From Kingdonia uniflora (taxonomy: Eukaryota; Streptophyta; Magnoliopsida; Ranunculales; Circaeasteraceae): a DNA stretch of 64,000 nt. The DNA lies in NCBI GenBank assembly GCA_014058105.1, contig JACGCM010002776.1:434001-498000 (forward strand). Direction: 5' to 3'. Numbering within the stretch: the first letter of the stretch is position 1; every line of letters begins with the position of its first letter. The notes beneath the pieces were generated by a model. The model searched no databases. It was given only the letters and a program-made list of their open reading frames with translations, and was not told the DNA's origin. Made by a program: the position numbers and the translations under genes. Shown here piece by piece: positions 22,376-33,879 of the stretch.

Positions 22376-25300
22376 ATGAGTGTGGTTAGGTCAGAGGGAG
22401 ATTTAGAAAAGAGAAATAAAAATAGATTAAAATATGAGGCAAATGGCCATGATGGGAAAGCATTTTCACCGAAAAGGTGCAAGACGTCTGACATGGATAA
22501 TGGAAGGGATGCCTCGGTTTTAAAACTGAGGATGGCTCATGCGAGGCACAATAACTGCGAGCAGTTAGAGAGAGAAAATATAAATACTGCATCATCTTTG
22601 TCATTCAAACGTTTCTCAACTTCTAAAAACTTGAAGAACAGTGAGAGAGGATGGAAGAAGAAAGGCAAAAATAGTAGAGACACTCGTGAGGAGTTAATCA
22701 AAAGTGATCAATAGTCAAAGTATGGGAGAGTTGCTGAGACTGATTCACGTAGGTGGTTATACAGCGGCGTTGTGAGGGAAGGATTTGGCGCTGCCTCGGA
22801 TTCACATCCCGGCATAGAAGGTTAGTAGAGGATTTGTGTTGCACGTATGTGTTTTTTTGAAGATCATACTATGTATTTAGGCAAATCTAAAAATTACTAT
22901 TTATAATAATCTATGAAAATCTGTGTGGTATATGATGTATGCAAGATATTTGTATGTGAATGATGTATATGCAAAAGATAATGATAGATACCTAGACCTA
23001 TATGTAGGTTGATCGTAAGGAGAGTTTGTGTAGGATAAAAAATCCTTTTTCTGTAGTTGATATGGTGAGTTCCCTTGTAAATGAGGCATCGACCTCAGGT
23101 CGGTCGGCTCAGTCTAAGACTGAAATGTCTAAAAGTAAGGAAGAAATAGGTGTTGATCAATTTTCAGATTTCCCTGGAAGATTGGTATCTTATCCTCCTC
23201 GCTCGGATATATTTAACGAGTTTTGAAAAACTAAGGCTTCGATAGGAGGTAGATGGGGTAACTGTATAGAATACACCGGTAGGCAATTTAAGGGTTACGC
23301 TGTAGCAACGGGAGAGGAATATCTTTATTTGTTGGCTAATCTGACGAAGGAAAAAAGGGATAGGGGTATAGAAGAATTGATCTCTTTGGAGTATTTCGAT
23401 GGGAATGTTCAGAGTAAACTTTAAGAAGGTTTTTTATGTTACCTATCTCAGTTGGAGTACGGGTTAAGTTTTCCCCTTAGCAATCTGGCAAAAGGGATTA
23501 TGAATATCATTGGGGCATGTCCCGTTCAGATGAACGGGAACATATGGGATGTAATAAGTATTTATGAATCTCTAAATACACGGTGGGAAGGTGATGGGAG
23601 AAGGAGGAGAATATCCTCTGAGGATGTTCTGCAATTTTATGGGGTAAAAAACTATTATGCAAGTGGAGGGGCATATTTCTTTGTGAGCTCGACTTGGCCT
23701 CGCTTTTTTGATCTGAACTCAGCAGGTCGACCATGGAATGATAATGTGATATGGGTGAAGGGTGATTGCCTTCAGGGAGATGATGAAGAACATATGGAAC
23801 TTTTGTTTAGGACTATAAAACAAAGTAAGTATAACAATATATAATGTATAAGATTGATAGTTGAAATTGTATGATGTTCTGCTGATGATAATGTTTTGTG
23901 AATGACAGCTCCCAAATCTCAGGTGGCGAGGAAAGAGTCGTTGCTGGATATAGTTGCTCAAGAAGAGACAAAGCTCGAAGTTGTGTTGGAACAACTGGGC
24001 ATTAGTAGGAAGAAGTGTGTTAACAGTCGAGTAAAAAAAGTTCAAAAATCTTACTCGACGAGGCTAATGACGAGTGCTGACGGCAGTAAGAAGAAGGGAA
24101 CTGATGGGGAAAGGTGAGTCAACTCGCCTAAGCTCCCTGGAGTGGACTTCACAGGGTTACCTGAGTCTACTATGTCGAGCAAATTAGCTCAAACATTTCC
24201 CAAGAAGCAAATGCTAAAGCGTCCTTCGACCTCTGGAACCACAGGAAGTGGTGTGGCCATAAAAAAGAGAAGGGTTGAAGCTTCTGACATGTCAGGGGTG
24301 AAGGTCGTAGAAGATCAACTTGTTGTCGAAGACGATTTAAAAGAGGTGGAGGAAATAGCCAAGTTGGCAGTTCTTCACGGGGAGGAGGAGATGAGCAAAA
24401 TGGTAGGTTCATATGTTCGAGTATGTATTGTGATAACTTTGGTATTATGATTCGAGCTAATTAATGAGGTCGATTTGTTTGTTTTTGCAGGCTGCTCGTT
24501 TAATGAAGGGAATATGCCTCGGGGTCGAGGAGGAGAGAGCTGTGCTGAAGATGAAGAAGGCCGAGCTCGAAAGGAACGTAGCTCGATTGAAAATGATCTG
24601 CTCATGGAGGGAAAACGGATGGAGGCTTTGAAGGCTTCGCAAGTGGTAGAGATCAACAATCTACATGCGGAAGAAAGAATGAATTTGGAGGAGGTGGTAG
24701 CTGAGCGTAACAGACTTGGGCGCCACCTTATGTCAAAAGGATATTCCGAGGATGAGGTGGATGCCATTAGGGCAAATACCTATGTGGAGGAGGAGAAAGA
24801 TGAAGAGATCAAAGATGTTGTTGTTGGCGTTTTGGACGACTAGGACGGTGTTTCTTCTTAAATGGTGAGAGATAATCAAGGAGATGACAACGAGCGTCCA
24901 GAAGGGGAAACTGAGAAGGTAGAGTAGTACGATGGTCTTGTAACTGTATAATTATTTGGGAATGTTTGTAAACTGATTGGATATTTTTTGTTGGATAGAA
25001 TTCTGTAGGCTAAGTTGCTTTTGTAGACCTTGCTGTAGGAACTTAAGGATATACGCCTCAGAATAAAAGATTTAGAGGCTGAGATTGTTTAGGAGAGAGA
25101 CGCCTCAGCGTCCCTGTTGTGTTTGCAAGCGAAGCTGCAGGTTAGAACATAGTAAAAAATATTTAATTTGTATGCTTCATTAGTATAAAGCTACAAAGTA
25201 ATAAATAGAGCGTAGAGATGGATCAAAAACCTATTATCGGCTTAGGGGAAATGGTACTGAAATGTCGCATAGGAAATATCAAAGTATTGACAAATTTAAA

Positions 25301-26764
25301 ATTCAGAGATATGTACCTTAGACTTGGAAGTATATGTTATGGAGTATCCTTCTGAGATTGTACTTCGACCTTAAGTTTAGAAGTAGTCTTACACGGTAGA
25401 TGTCAAAAAATATATATCTTGTTAGAAATGAGTCATATATGGTGACTGAGTGTTCTGAATCAAACTTGATATAATGTATATGTAATGTGTAGGTTGAATT
25501 GGAGTCAGCTCGCTTGTGTGATGGTGATGCACGTCAATGTAACCAAGAATTTGTGGAAGAGTTTGATAGGATGAGGGAGGCGAATGAAGACAGATAAGAT
25601 CAACATGTAAATGTGCACTTCAAGTTTGCTGAGGCAACACAAACTGTTGTCGACCTAGCTCGGCAAATCGGGGAGAAGGATGCCGAAATTGAGAAAGGGA
25701 AAGAAAAGCTCGCGGAGTTAAAAGATCATGCAGCAAAACTCAAAAGCTAGAATGATGCGTTGATGGTAAAGAACAGGGAGGTTGACATGGCTCGTTACCG
25801 TATACAGGCGCTCGAAAGATCTGAGGAAGGTTTAAATCGGTTGGTGGCCGGTTTGAAGAATGATTTGATCAAGACAACTAACAATCATGAGCAAACTCGA
25901 ACTGATCTAGCGAATAGCAAGAGCGAGCTGGAGCTATTTAAGAAGAAATTGGTTTATTAAGATAACGAGCTGAAGAGAGCTCGAGACGATTTATCTGCTT
26001 CTGAAGTTGCAGTTGAACAATTGTCTACAGCTTTATCTGCCAAAGATTTTGAATTTCGGACGGTGCAGCGTAATTGTGATGAGTTGAACGAATGAGTGGT
26101 GCAATTGAAGACCGTATTGGCGCATGCCAATTCACGTGCCAGATACGCCGAATTCTGACAGAGCTCGAGGAAGAATAAAAATGATGCCAAGGCCTCCCTT
26201 GTGCAAGGATATCTAGCCAGCTCGAATAAGAGAGCCAGAGGGGGATGTTACTAGAATTCAAGGTCATGTGCAGAAATGAGTTGAGTGGTTGAGGGAGAGC
26301 GAAAGGAAGCTGGATGCTGCTCGTTCCAGGGAGCAAGGGTTATAGTGGGCAATCAGAGGGAAGGATATTTTGATACATCAGAATGACGAAATGTTACAGA
26401 AGATTCTGGATGTGGAAAAACTGAATTGGAAGATTGAGGTACTTCGAGCTCAGGTGGCCGATTTGGAAGCGATTAATCGAGTTGAATAAGAAAAAGCCGA
26501 CAAAAAATCAGAAGAGAACATTGCTTTTACAGATTGGGTAGATAGGGAAATAACATGGCTAAAAGAACGGTATGCGATGTCGGGAGAACGCCTTCAGAAG
26601 GCTAGAGCAAATTTCTCTAAGTCGGTTGTAACCGAGGCATTGCACTCAGAATTGTTGAGGGAAGTCATTGCCTATTTTGTAGAGGATGTTAAAAGGATTA
26701 AGTCAGAAAGAGATACCTTGTTCAACAGTTTTTCAGACAGGGATGCATTTGTAGAGCTGATGTA
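22376..26764 (+). pseudogene. Element B antisense spliced gene: gypsy-type transposon-domain and coiled-coil protein
   Basis: Proposed exons: 22376-22820, 23057-23824, 23909-24402, 24491-24918, 25039-25140 and 25493-26764, all GT-AG with phases that keep the frame. Exon 1 encodes a basic Ser/Lys-rich N-terminus (FSPKRCKTSDMDNGRDAS). Exon 2 encodes the central domain (FPGRLVSYPP, LSNLAKGIMNIIGACPVQMN, VKNYYASGGAYFF), which resembles the plant putative gypsy-type transposon domain (Pfam PF04195, from memory). Exons 4-6 are long Glu/Lys/Arg heptad-like coiled coil. It is broken by nonsense codons: TAG about 22712, TGA about 23224, TAA about 23423, TGA about 24115 and others. A poly(A) signal AATAAA follows at about 27003. 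The function is unknown; a nuclear or structural role is conceivable from the basic and coiled-coil parts. Strand is opposite to gag-pol. Confidence 0.75.
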
Positions 26765-27080
26765 GATCGAGGAAATTATATGTAGTCCATAGAAACGGAT
26801 CTAGGCCCTCGACCTACTGAATTGATAGAGCATGACAGGATTGTTATAACTGCTCGAGCTCGAGAATTTTTGGCTGATCGACCTCCTGTTGCAAGGGGAG
26901 CACAAGAATTTTTAGCTGACTGACCTCCTGTTTTTGGGGAAAGCGTAGCTGACATCCCAAAAGTAAAAAAGGATCTATTGTAGATGTTGTATATGTAACC
27001 TGAAATAAAAAGTAGTTATTGCAGACAAGTTGAGAGATGAAAGCTAGTATTACCTTTGCTTTATCTTATGTTTGTTAGAG

Positions 27081-27292
27081 TCTTTAATGTAAAGCAAGTG
27101 TTACCTTAGTTTTAATCGCAGATATTTAGTAGAGTCAGCAAAACCAGGTGTTATCCTTGATTCAACTGGTATGATGTCTGGTAGAGTCTTTGATGTAAAA
27201 CAAGTGTTACCTTAGTTTTAATCGCAGAGATTTAGTAGAGTCAGCCAAACTAAGTATTATCCTTGATTTAACTGGTATAGAGGTCGATTGAA
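27081..27292 (+). repeat. 106-bp tandem duplication between the antisense gene and pol of element B
   Basis: The block starting TCTTTAATGTAAAGCAAGTG at 27081 recurs at 27187 with minor changes. It lies in the roughly 700-bp convergent gap between the stop of the antisense gene (26764) and the stop of pol (27462, opposite strand). Confidence 0.8.
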
Positions 27293-27461
27293 AGCTAGTA
27301 TTATCTATGCTTTAATCTATGTGTTGTCTATGAAGTAGAGAGATGTATGGGAGAAAAAATTGTAAGTTTCATTGAATAGAAAAAGATTTACATTGGATAG
27401 AGATGAGAATCTCACTTTTGGAATGGAAAAGGCAAAAATTTGAAATGGAGTAGTGAGGGAC

Positions 27462-27719
27462 TTAACGATAATACCGTTTCAGTCGCTTAGTGTTCCAAGG
27501 ATTTGAAATGTGAACTCCTTCTTTCATGAGGTAATATGATCCTAGGCCTGAGAGACCTATGATAAGGAATGGACCCTCCCAATTGTCTACTAGTTTCCCA
27601 GCATGAGGCTCTTTGCGGTGTTGAGGTATTTCTCTGAGGACGAGATCATCGATTTGGAAGGTACGGCTTCTGACTCGTTTATTATACGAACTGGCCAGCA
27701 TATGGTGATATCGACCTAG
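27462..27719 (-). pseudogene. Integrase C-terminal part of element B, cut off by insertion of D
   Basis: Reads LGRYHHMLASSYNKRVRSRTF, then DDLVLREIPQHRKEPHAGKL and NWEGPFLIIG, ending KRYYR-stop. This is the chromodomain-like tail typical of gypsy integrase. The frame upstream continues on the far side of element D: ETRERAIAN at about 40350 joins LGRYHHM here once D and one GTTAG copy are removed. The open frame of 99 codons seen here includes residues from the D LTR by chance. Confidence 0.9.
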
Positions 27720-27724
27720 GTTAG

Positions 27725-28490
27725 TGTAGTAGTCTACTCGCAGCCTTCTAGCTCCAGTCAAACACTCGAAGGCTATATCGAAGCCTACATGAATACCTCG
27801 AGGCCCATTCCGTTAATAAGCCTTCCAAGGCTACAAGAAGATGAAGCCCCGAAGACAAAACCTCAACTTTGAACAAGCCTCGAAGATGATGGCAGATCCG
27901 TCAGCACACGAACTCCACATCAGCATCAGAAATACTTTGACCATATTCATACGTGGTCGAAGGCAGACATGTCAGACAACCAGCTCACCAGACAAGAACG
28001 GAGGCGTTGTTGGTCTAGACAGCTACAATAACAGAACCAACAATGGCTACAATGTCAGAGCACAGTGCCATACCCGATATTTACGGTGTCAATACCAACT
28101 CCGGGATACCCGCCTGATACCCGAAAGGAACCCGGAGGGTATACATACAATTTGATCTCCTATGGTGACTCAGCCCTTCCTATGTTCTATAAATAGGAGG
28201 AAGGGGGAACCATAAAGAGGTTACGAAATCTCTCCCTAGAACCCTTGCAGTTTACCTTCGATCTCTCTGTAAATTACCCCGTGCTCGAACCTTCGACTAC
28301 TCGACAGTAATATCAATACTCTTAAAAATCTTCATCAGAGGTCGTGGAGTGTCCCATTCTAGGCCTCCACGCAAGTATATTTCTAATAGCTTAGTCATAT
28401 TATTGATTATATGCTTGAACCCCTTTGATAGAAGATAAACCCCTTGGTGTAAGAGCCGATTTTCCCTCCTTGCGAAGTTAGGCCCCTACA
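27725..28490 (+). repeat. 5' LTR of element D
   Basis: TG...CA ends. The TATA box CTATAAATAGG at 28188-28198 is followed by the probable transcription start and R region. It is very similar to 39591-40344, with scattered substitutions and small indels, such as an 18-20-base difference around 28118-28145. Confidence 0.95.
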
Positions 28491-28506
28491 TTTGGCACCG
28501 TCTGTG
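28491..28506 (+). other. Primer binding site of element D
   Basis: TTTGGCACCGTCTGTG begins directly after the 5' LTR; TGG (28493) would pair with the CCA end of a tRNA. I did not identify the tRNA. Confidence 0.7.
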
Positions 28507-28574
28507 CTTCCCCACCCTACTAATCTCCCCTTACCTTGTACTTTCTTTTTCCAATTCCTGCAAAATACTTCCAA

Positions 28575-29815
28575 ATGACCCCCACCCTCCGCTCCACTTC
28601 CATCCATGTCGGCAACTCCACCGACGGAGTGGCTGCCCTGCTAGCCCTTCTTACCCAACAATTCACACAGGCTGAAGAGCGTCATCAAATGCAATTGCAT
28701 GAGGAACGCGAAGAGCACCGGCTAGAGAGTTTGAGGCTGAGTGGGAATACCGTTTGGATGATGACGACAGGCAATATCGTATTATCGATGATTTGCGCAA
28801 CACAGTCCGTAAGCTGCAACGACTATGACCTCTAGACGCTCCTTCGCCGTCCCGAGCACCCGCCTCGTTACGCGTCTCTGCTCGAGACCGATTGAGGCCG
28901 CTACAACATCTCCAAGTACCCCCGGTCCATCTTGGTGCCGAGGGCACTGCCCCTACTGTCCCTCCTACTGACTTCATCCACCTTGGCATCCACCCCACGA
29001 AGGATTCCTCTAAATCTACCTTTCGCTCCTCCATATACCCCAAACGCTGCCCTACTCGAGATCGTCTTGGAGAGCGCAGCGCAGAACACATGCCGAACAC
29101 TCGGCCTCATCAGCCTCGAACCTATCGATCCCCCTAGTCGCGCCTATGGTACACAGTAGGATTTTGACTGCAAAATCTACCCTATCATCCACGTCAGCGC
29201 GAGCCCAACGACATACTCATGGAGTCGGTTGAATAACCCCTTCTGTCCCAAGCTCCTCGCTATCGAGGTGCCTCCAAATTTCCGAGCCCTAAAAATCAGT
29301 AAATATTACAACACCGATCCTCAATCCCACATTCTAGAATTTCAAAATGCTCTAAGCCTTTACTCCATGGCTGGCCACCTGATTTGTCAACTTTTCCCCA
29401 CCAGCCTCACAGATAGCCCTCTTCATTGGTATCATAACCTTCCTAATGGCTCGATTCAAAGCTTCGAGCAATTATCCAGCCTCTTCATAGCCCAATTTTC
29501 CTTCAACAAGGACCGCGAGGTCAGAGTCGATGCTCTCACCAATTTCAAAAAATCCCCAAGTGAAACCCTTGAGGCCTTCACTAAGAGGTTCCTCGACGAG
29601 TCGCGCAAAGTCAAAATCCTCGACTGCGCAAATGCCGTACTCGCGTAATCGAACGCCTTGCCAGATAACAATCGTGTTCCACCGATCCAGGCAGACCCCA
29701 TATGGCGTATGCCTATCCCCATTGAAGTCAAACAAAGTGAACCTTACTGCGCCAACCATAAGTGCAATTGCCATCATACCAAAAAATGCTTCGCCCTACA
29801 ACGTTCTCTCGAATA
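28575..29815 (+). pseudogene. Gag of element D (capsid and zinc-binding region)
   Basis: Starts at ATG 28575 (MTPTLRSTSIHVG) with a Gln/Glu-rich helical N-terminus. After frame changes the retrotransposon gag domain is open at 29229-29648: ISKYYNTDPQSHILEFQ, LFPTSLTDSPLHWYHNLP, then ETLEAFTKRFLDESRKV. A stop at 29646 precedes a zinc-binding-like segment (YCANHKCNCHHTKKCFAL, about 29740-29795). Gag forms the particle that packages element RNA. The frame is split, so it is not functional. Confidence 0.85.
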
Positions 29816-30142
29816 ATTCTCAAAGCAGGATGTCTTCATCAATACATCGCCAACCTCCCTAGTTAACTCGATTGGTAGAACCTAAAACCTCAACCCGCCC
29901 CTGTTGTCGACCCAGCCGAGGTACACATCTGCCAACTTCACCTCATCGAGTTTAATAATATCGATAACGTCCCTTCTGAGAGTAAGCGCAAGCGCGTCGA
30001 GGAATGCTATAAACTCACTTACCAGGAGAAGCTTCATGTCCTCCTGCTAGAATCAAGTCAATATCCTCGACCCGAGGGTATCTCTTTTATCGATTGTGAC
30101 ACCTCTCATATTCGTTTTCCCCATTCCGACCCTTTAGTCATC

Positions 30143-30412
30143 ATGAATAAGGCCAACCACCTCATCCTCCATACCATGCTTATCGATACAGGAAGTGCAG
30201 CCGATGTACTTTTCCTTCAGACCGTCCAAGCCATGAACAAAACAGACCTCATTACTGCCGCCAATGTCGAACTGAAAGGTTTTAATGGGACCACCGAAGT
30301 TGTTGTTGGTCGAATTAGCCTTCAAGTTACCACCGGCCTAGTCATACTTCAAACCAGCTTTCATGTCATATATAAGAAGTCTGAATACCTTGGTATCCTC
30401 AGGTGCAACTAG
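30143..30412 (+). CDS. Aspartic protease region of element D
   Basis: Contains MLIDTGSAADVLFL, the catalytic DTG motif (codons at 30185-30193), then a second conserved GFNG and a FHVI strand typical of gypsy proteases. It processes the gag-pol polyprotein. The frame ends at 30412, about 320 bases before the open RT frame begins; in a working element they would be continuous. Confidence 0.8.
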   Translation: MNKANHLILHTMLIDTGSAADVLFLQTVQAMNKTDLITAANVELKGFNGTTEVVVGRISLQVTTGLVILQTSFHVIYKKSEYLGILRCN

Positions 30413-30733
30413 CTCCATGCCATGCGCACCATACCTTTGACCTATCATTAGACCCTTCGTTTAACTACCCCCTGTGGTACATGGAATCCTCGCCCGTTCA
30501 TGTGAGCATCCAGAGATCGATCTAACCCAAAAACTCGTCAGATTCCCATAGCAATCACTGTTTCCATACCCTCGACACCCGCCATCTTACCCATCGAACC
30601 CACTGTTTATATTGAACTCGACGGTCCTGGTTGAGGTACGTTTATTGGAACCTTTCTAGATGGGGCAGAGTGCCTCGAACTTACAGACTTCCTTCGAGCA
30701 AACAAAGACGTCTTCACATGGACGTTCTAGGAG

Positions 30734-31620
30734 ATGCCGGGTGTCGACCCCAGTTTAGCATGTCATCGCCTCGACCTCATTCCCCACTCTACAGCAGTAA
30801 AACAGAAGAAGCGTACACTAGTGCCACGACTTCGAGAAGCTGTGAACCTCAAAGTTGACAAACTTATAGGCGCGGGTTTCATCAGAGAAGTCAAGTATGC
30901 TGACTGGATATCCAACATTATTGCAGTTCCTAAAAAGAATGGGAAGATCAGAATTTGTGTCGACTTTACAGATCTTAACAAATACACACCGAAGGATAGT
31001 TTCTTCCTCCTGATCATTTCATTACTCCTCGATGCTACTGCTGGACACGAGTGCCTATCAATGAGGAACACAGCTTTGGGTTACAATCAGGTACCTCTCC
31101 TCCCCGAAGATCAACTTAAAACTTCTTTCATCACCGAACAAGGCCTTTACTATTTTAATGTCATGCCCTTCATCTTTAAGAATGAAGGTGCCACCTACCA
31201 ACGCCTCGTCATAACCATGTTCAAACCCTTGCTTGTTAAGTCGATCAAAGTTTACATCGACTATATGTTATGCAAGTACCTCCAAGAACAGACCCACATC
31301 CAGGACCTAACCGAAGTCTTTTTGATACTTTGAACATACAACATGAAACTTATCCCAGACAAATGCCAGCTCGGTGTTTCATCTGGCAAATTTTTAGGCC
31401 ATCTTATCAGCAAACGAGGTATTGAGATCGACCCTACCCATATCCGAGCCCTCATTGATATGCCTTCCCCCCGAACCAAAAAAAGATGTCCAAAAAGTGG
31501 CTGGTAAAATAGCGGCCCTCAACCGTTTTATTTCCAAATCCTCAGACCTCTGGGCTTGGCTCTTTTCTCTCTTATGCGACCAAGGCGTCCATAAGGCTAA
31601 AAAGAAAAACAACTCTGAGA
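30734..31620 (+). pseudogene. Reverse transcriptase of element D, catalytic site mutated
   Basis: Open frame 30734-31333, then continued in other frames. Motifs: VPKKNGKIRICVDFTDLNKYTPKD-like block, the finger-palm region, and KVYIDYMLCKY where YIDD is expected, so the second catalytic aspartate is Tyr. The usual FGLKNAGATYQRL reads FIFKNEGATYQRL. After a stop at 31333 the thumb continues (LGHLISKRGIEIDPTHI at about 31397). The changed active site means no polymerase activity. It aligns with the RT of elements B and E. Confidence 0.9.
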
Positions 31621-31629
31621 TCAGCTAGA

Positions 31630-32550
31630 CACCCGACTATGAACAGGCCTTCCTCAAACTTAAAACATACATTGGTCGACTACCTATCATCTGCGCCCCT
31701 ATCGAAGGCGAAATACTCTCCTTATACCTCACGGTCATCGATACCTCTATCAGTCCAGTCCTCATTTGACTCGAATCAAACATCAAGAAACCTATATATT
31801 TTATCAGTAAAACTTTGACGCCCACAGAATCTCGATACACGAAACTTGAGCGTTTGCTCCTCACCCTCGTCTACACTTTCGACAAACTCAAACCATATTT
31901 TCAAGCTCACCCTACCCGTGTTATAACAAGTTATCTCCTTCGAGAAGTGCTCAGCAAGAAAGAAAAATCCAGACGAGTATAACAGTGGTCCGTCTATCTT
32001 GGAGAACACGATATCACATTCGAGAAACAAGTATCCCAAAAATGACAAGCAGTTGCCGATTTCCTTGCGGACTTCCCGGTCGAAGATGTCGACTAGGAAG
32101 AACATGAAGGCGACCTACCTGAAGAACAGCCCGAGCCAACTGATCTATGGAACCCTAATAAAGGCTGGCGTCTCTTCATAAACAAATCCACTGGACCTTA
32201 CAGTTCTGGGGTTGGTATTGTACTGGTCACACCCACCAATGATAGAATTGAAAAGGTAGTTAAGTTAAATTTTGAATGCTCAACGAGGCTGAGTATGGGG
32301 CCTTGATCCATGGCCTCGACCTCGTACTCGACCTTGGCATCCCTAAACTTGCAGTTTCCACAGATTTCCAACTCGTTCAGAGATAATGCACAGGTGAAAA
32401 TTAAGCCAACGGTCGCATGGATGAATATGGTGTTCTCATCCGACAGCGCATGGACCGTTTCCCCAAAAAATCTTCTATCATTCACTATCCCCGAGGCAAA
32501 AATAGATACGCAGATGCCCTAGCCTACATAGCAACTATGTTAGGCTAGTT
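31630..32550 (+). pseudogene. RNase H region of element D
   Basis: Translations in shifting frames show the RT-RNase H connection (FISKTLTPTESRYTKLE-like at about 31800), and a second RNase H-like block around 32200-32540 (GLIHGLDLVLDLGIPKL-like, then HYPRGKNRYADALAYIA). Several stops and frameshifts. RNase H would degrade the RNA strand during cDNA synthesis. Confidence 0.75.
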
Positions 32551-32589
32551 CGAATCTCGAACTCTCCATATCGAAATACTCGAATACCC

Positions 32590-33770
32590 AAGTATCGACC
32601 AGATGGAAGTCAATGCCATCAATACTGGGGGTGAGAGTCTCAATTCAGACGACTGGCGAACACCATTCCTCGATTACTTAAACAATGCTACCCTCCCAGA
32701 TGATCCTAAAGTTAAAAGGTCATTATTAGAAAAATGTCATAGATACACCATCCTCAAACGCGAGTTGTATCACAAATCCCCAAATGGCGTTCTCCTTCGA
32801 TATATTCCTCAAAACGAAGCTTCTTCAATTCTAAACAAACTCTACGAAGAAACTTGAGGTGCTCATATCGCTGGTCGATCTATGTCCCTTCGAGCCGTCT
32901 CCCAAGGTTTATTCTGGCCCAATATGAAAAGCAAGCTAAAGAATGCGCCCAACACTGTGACAAATGCCAATGTCACGCACACGACATCCATAGCCCTTCA
33001 CAAGACCTCCATTTAAGTTAAGTCTCTTGGCCATCAAATGGTGGGCCATTAATCTCATAGGACCCTTCCCCAAAGCAACTGGTAGCTGAGAGAATATTCT
33101 GGTTCAGCAGACTATTTTACCAAATGGATCGAAGCCGTACCTTTGTGTCAAACCAGAGAAGAAGAAGTCATCAAATTTCTACGAGAAAACATCATCACAC
33201 GCTTCAGCTGCCTTCATATAATTTGTTGTAACAATGGTCCACAATTCGTCGGGAACAAAGTCAGAAATTTCCTCAAGAAATGTAACATCATCCTCTCACC
33301 CTCAACACCTTACTACCCCCAAGGGAATGGCCAGGTCGAAGCAATCAACAAAACCATAGTCAATGGTCTCAAGAACCGTGTCGATGCAAAGAAAGGACGA
33401 CGGGTTCAGGCTTTACAGCATGTCCTCTAGGACTATCGAACAACACCAAGAAAAGTAACAGGCTACACTCTTTTCCTTCTAGCCTATGGTACTGAAGCAA
33501 TACTTCTAGCCTATGCTATGGATCGACGAATCCAAAGACTAGGCCATCGCAAACCTTAGCCATTACCATCTATCCCTCCAGAAGTCATATAGCAAGCGAG
33601 TTTGACCATGAAGTTTCAACATTGGAGATCTTGTACTTCGACGTGTCAAATAGTCTTCGAAGTCTCGAAATATTGGCAAGCTGGCCGAATCCTGGGAAGG
33701 ACCTTATGTCGCTTACGATAAAACTGACAAGGGTTCATATTACTTGATGACAGAAGCCGAATAACCTCTA
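32590..33770 (+). pseudogene. Integrase of element D
   Basis: The zinc-binding region is at 32603-32950: LLRYIPQNEASSILNKLYEET, then GAHIAGRSMSLRA and FWPNM-like. The catalytic core follows (FTKWIEAVPLCQTREEE, about 33115-33165). The second catalytic site reads CNNGPQF (about 33229) instead of DNGPQF, losing an essential aspartate. YYPQGNGQVEAIN is intact at about 33315. A stop at 33428 splits the rest. Not functional. Confidence 0.85.
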
Positions 33771-33879
33771 CCAAATCCATGAAATACAATGTAGTTAGTG
33801 TCATACAACAGGTCACGACCTTCACCTTGTTCCATTGATGTAAATATACTATAAATCAATGAACATCTTTTCCTCAAAA

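Noticed and set aside
24375..24767. 130-codon minus-strand open frame rich in Ser
   Set aside because: Antisense shadow of the coiled-coil exon of the element B cassette gene.
19486..27460. Initial reading of B as a plus-strand gag-only element
   Set aside because: The polypurine tract, the LTR TATA direction and gag-pol on the minus strand up to 45620 show that the plus-strand genes are antisense and not gag.
28932..29159. Several overlapping open frames on both strands near 28.4-29.7 kb
   Set aside because: Shadows of the GC-richer gag region of element D; only the plus-strand frame with gag motifs is supported.
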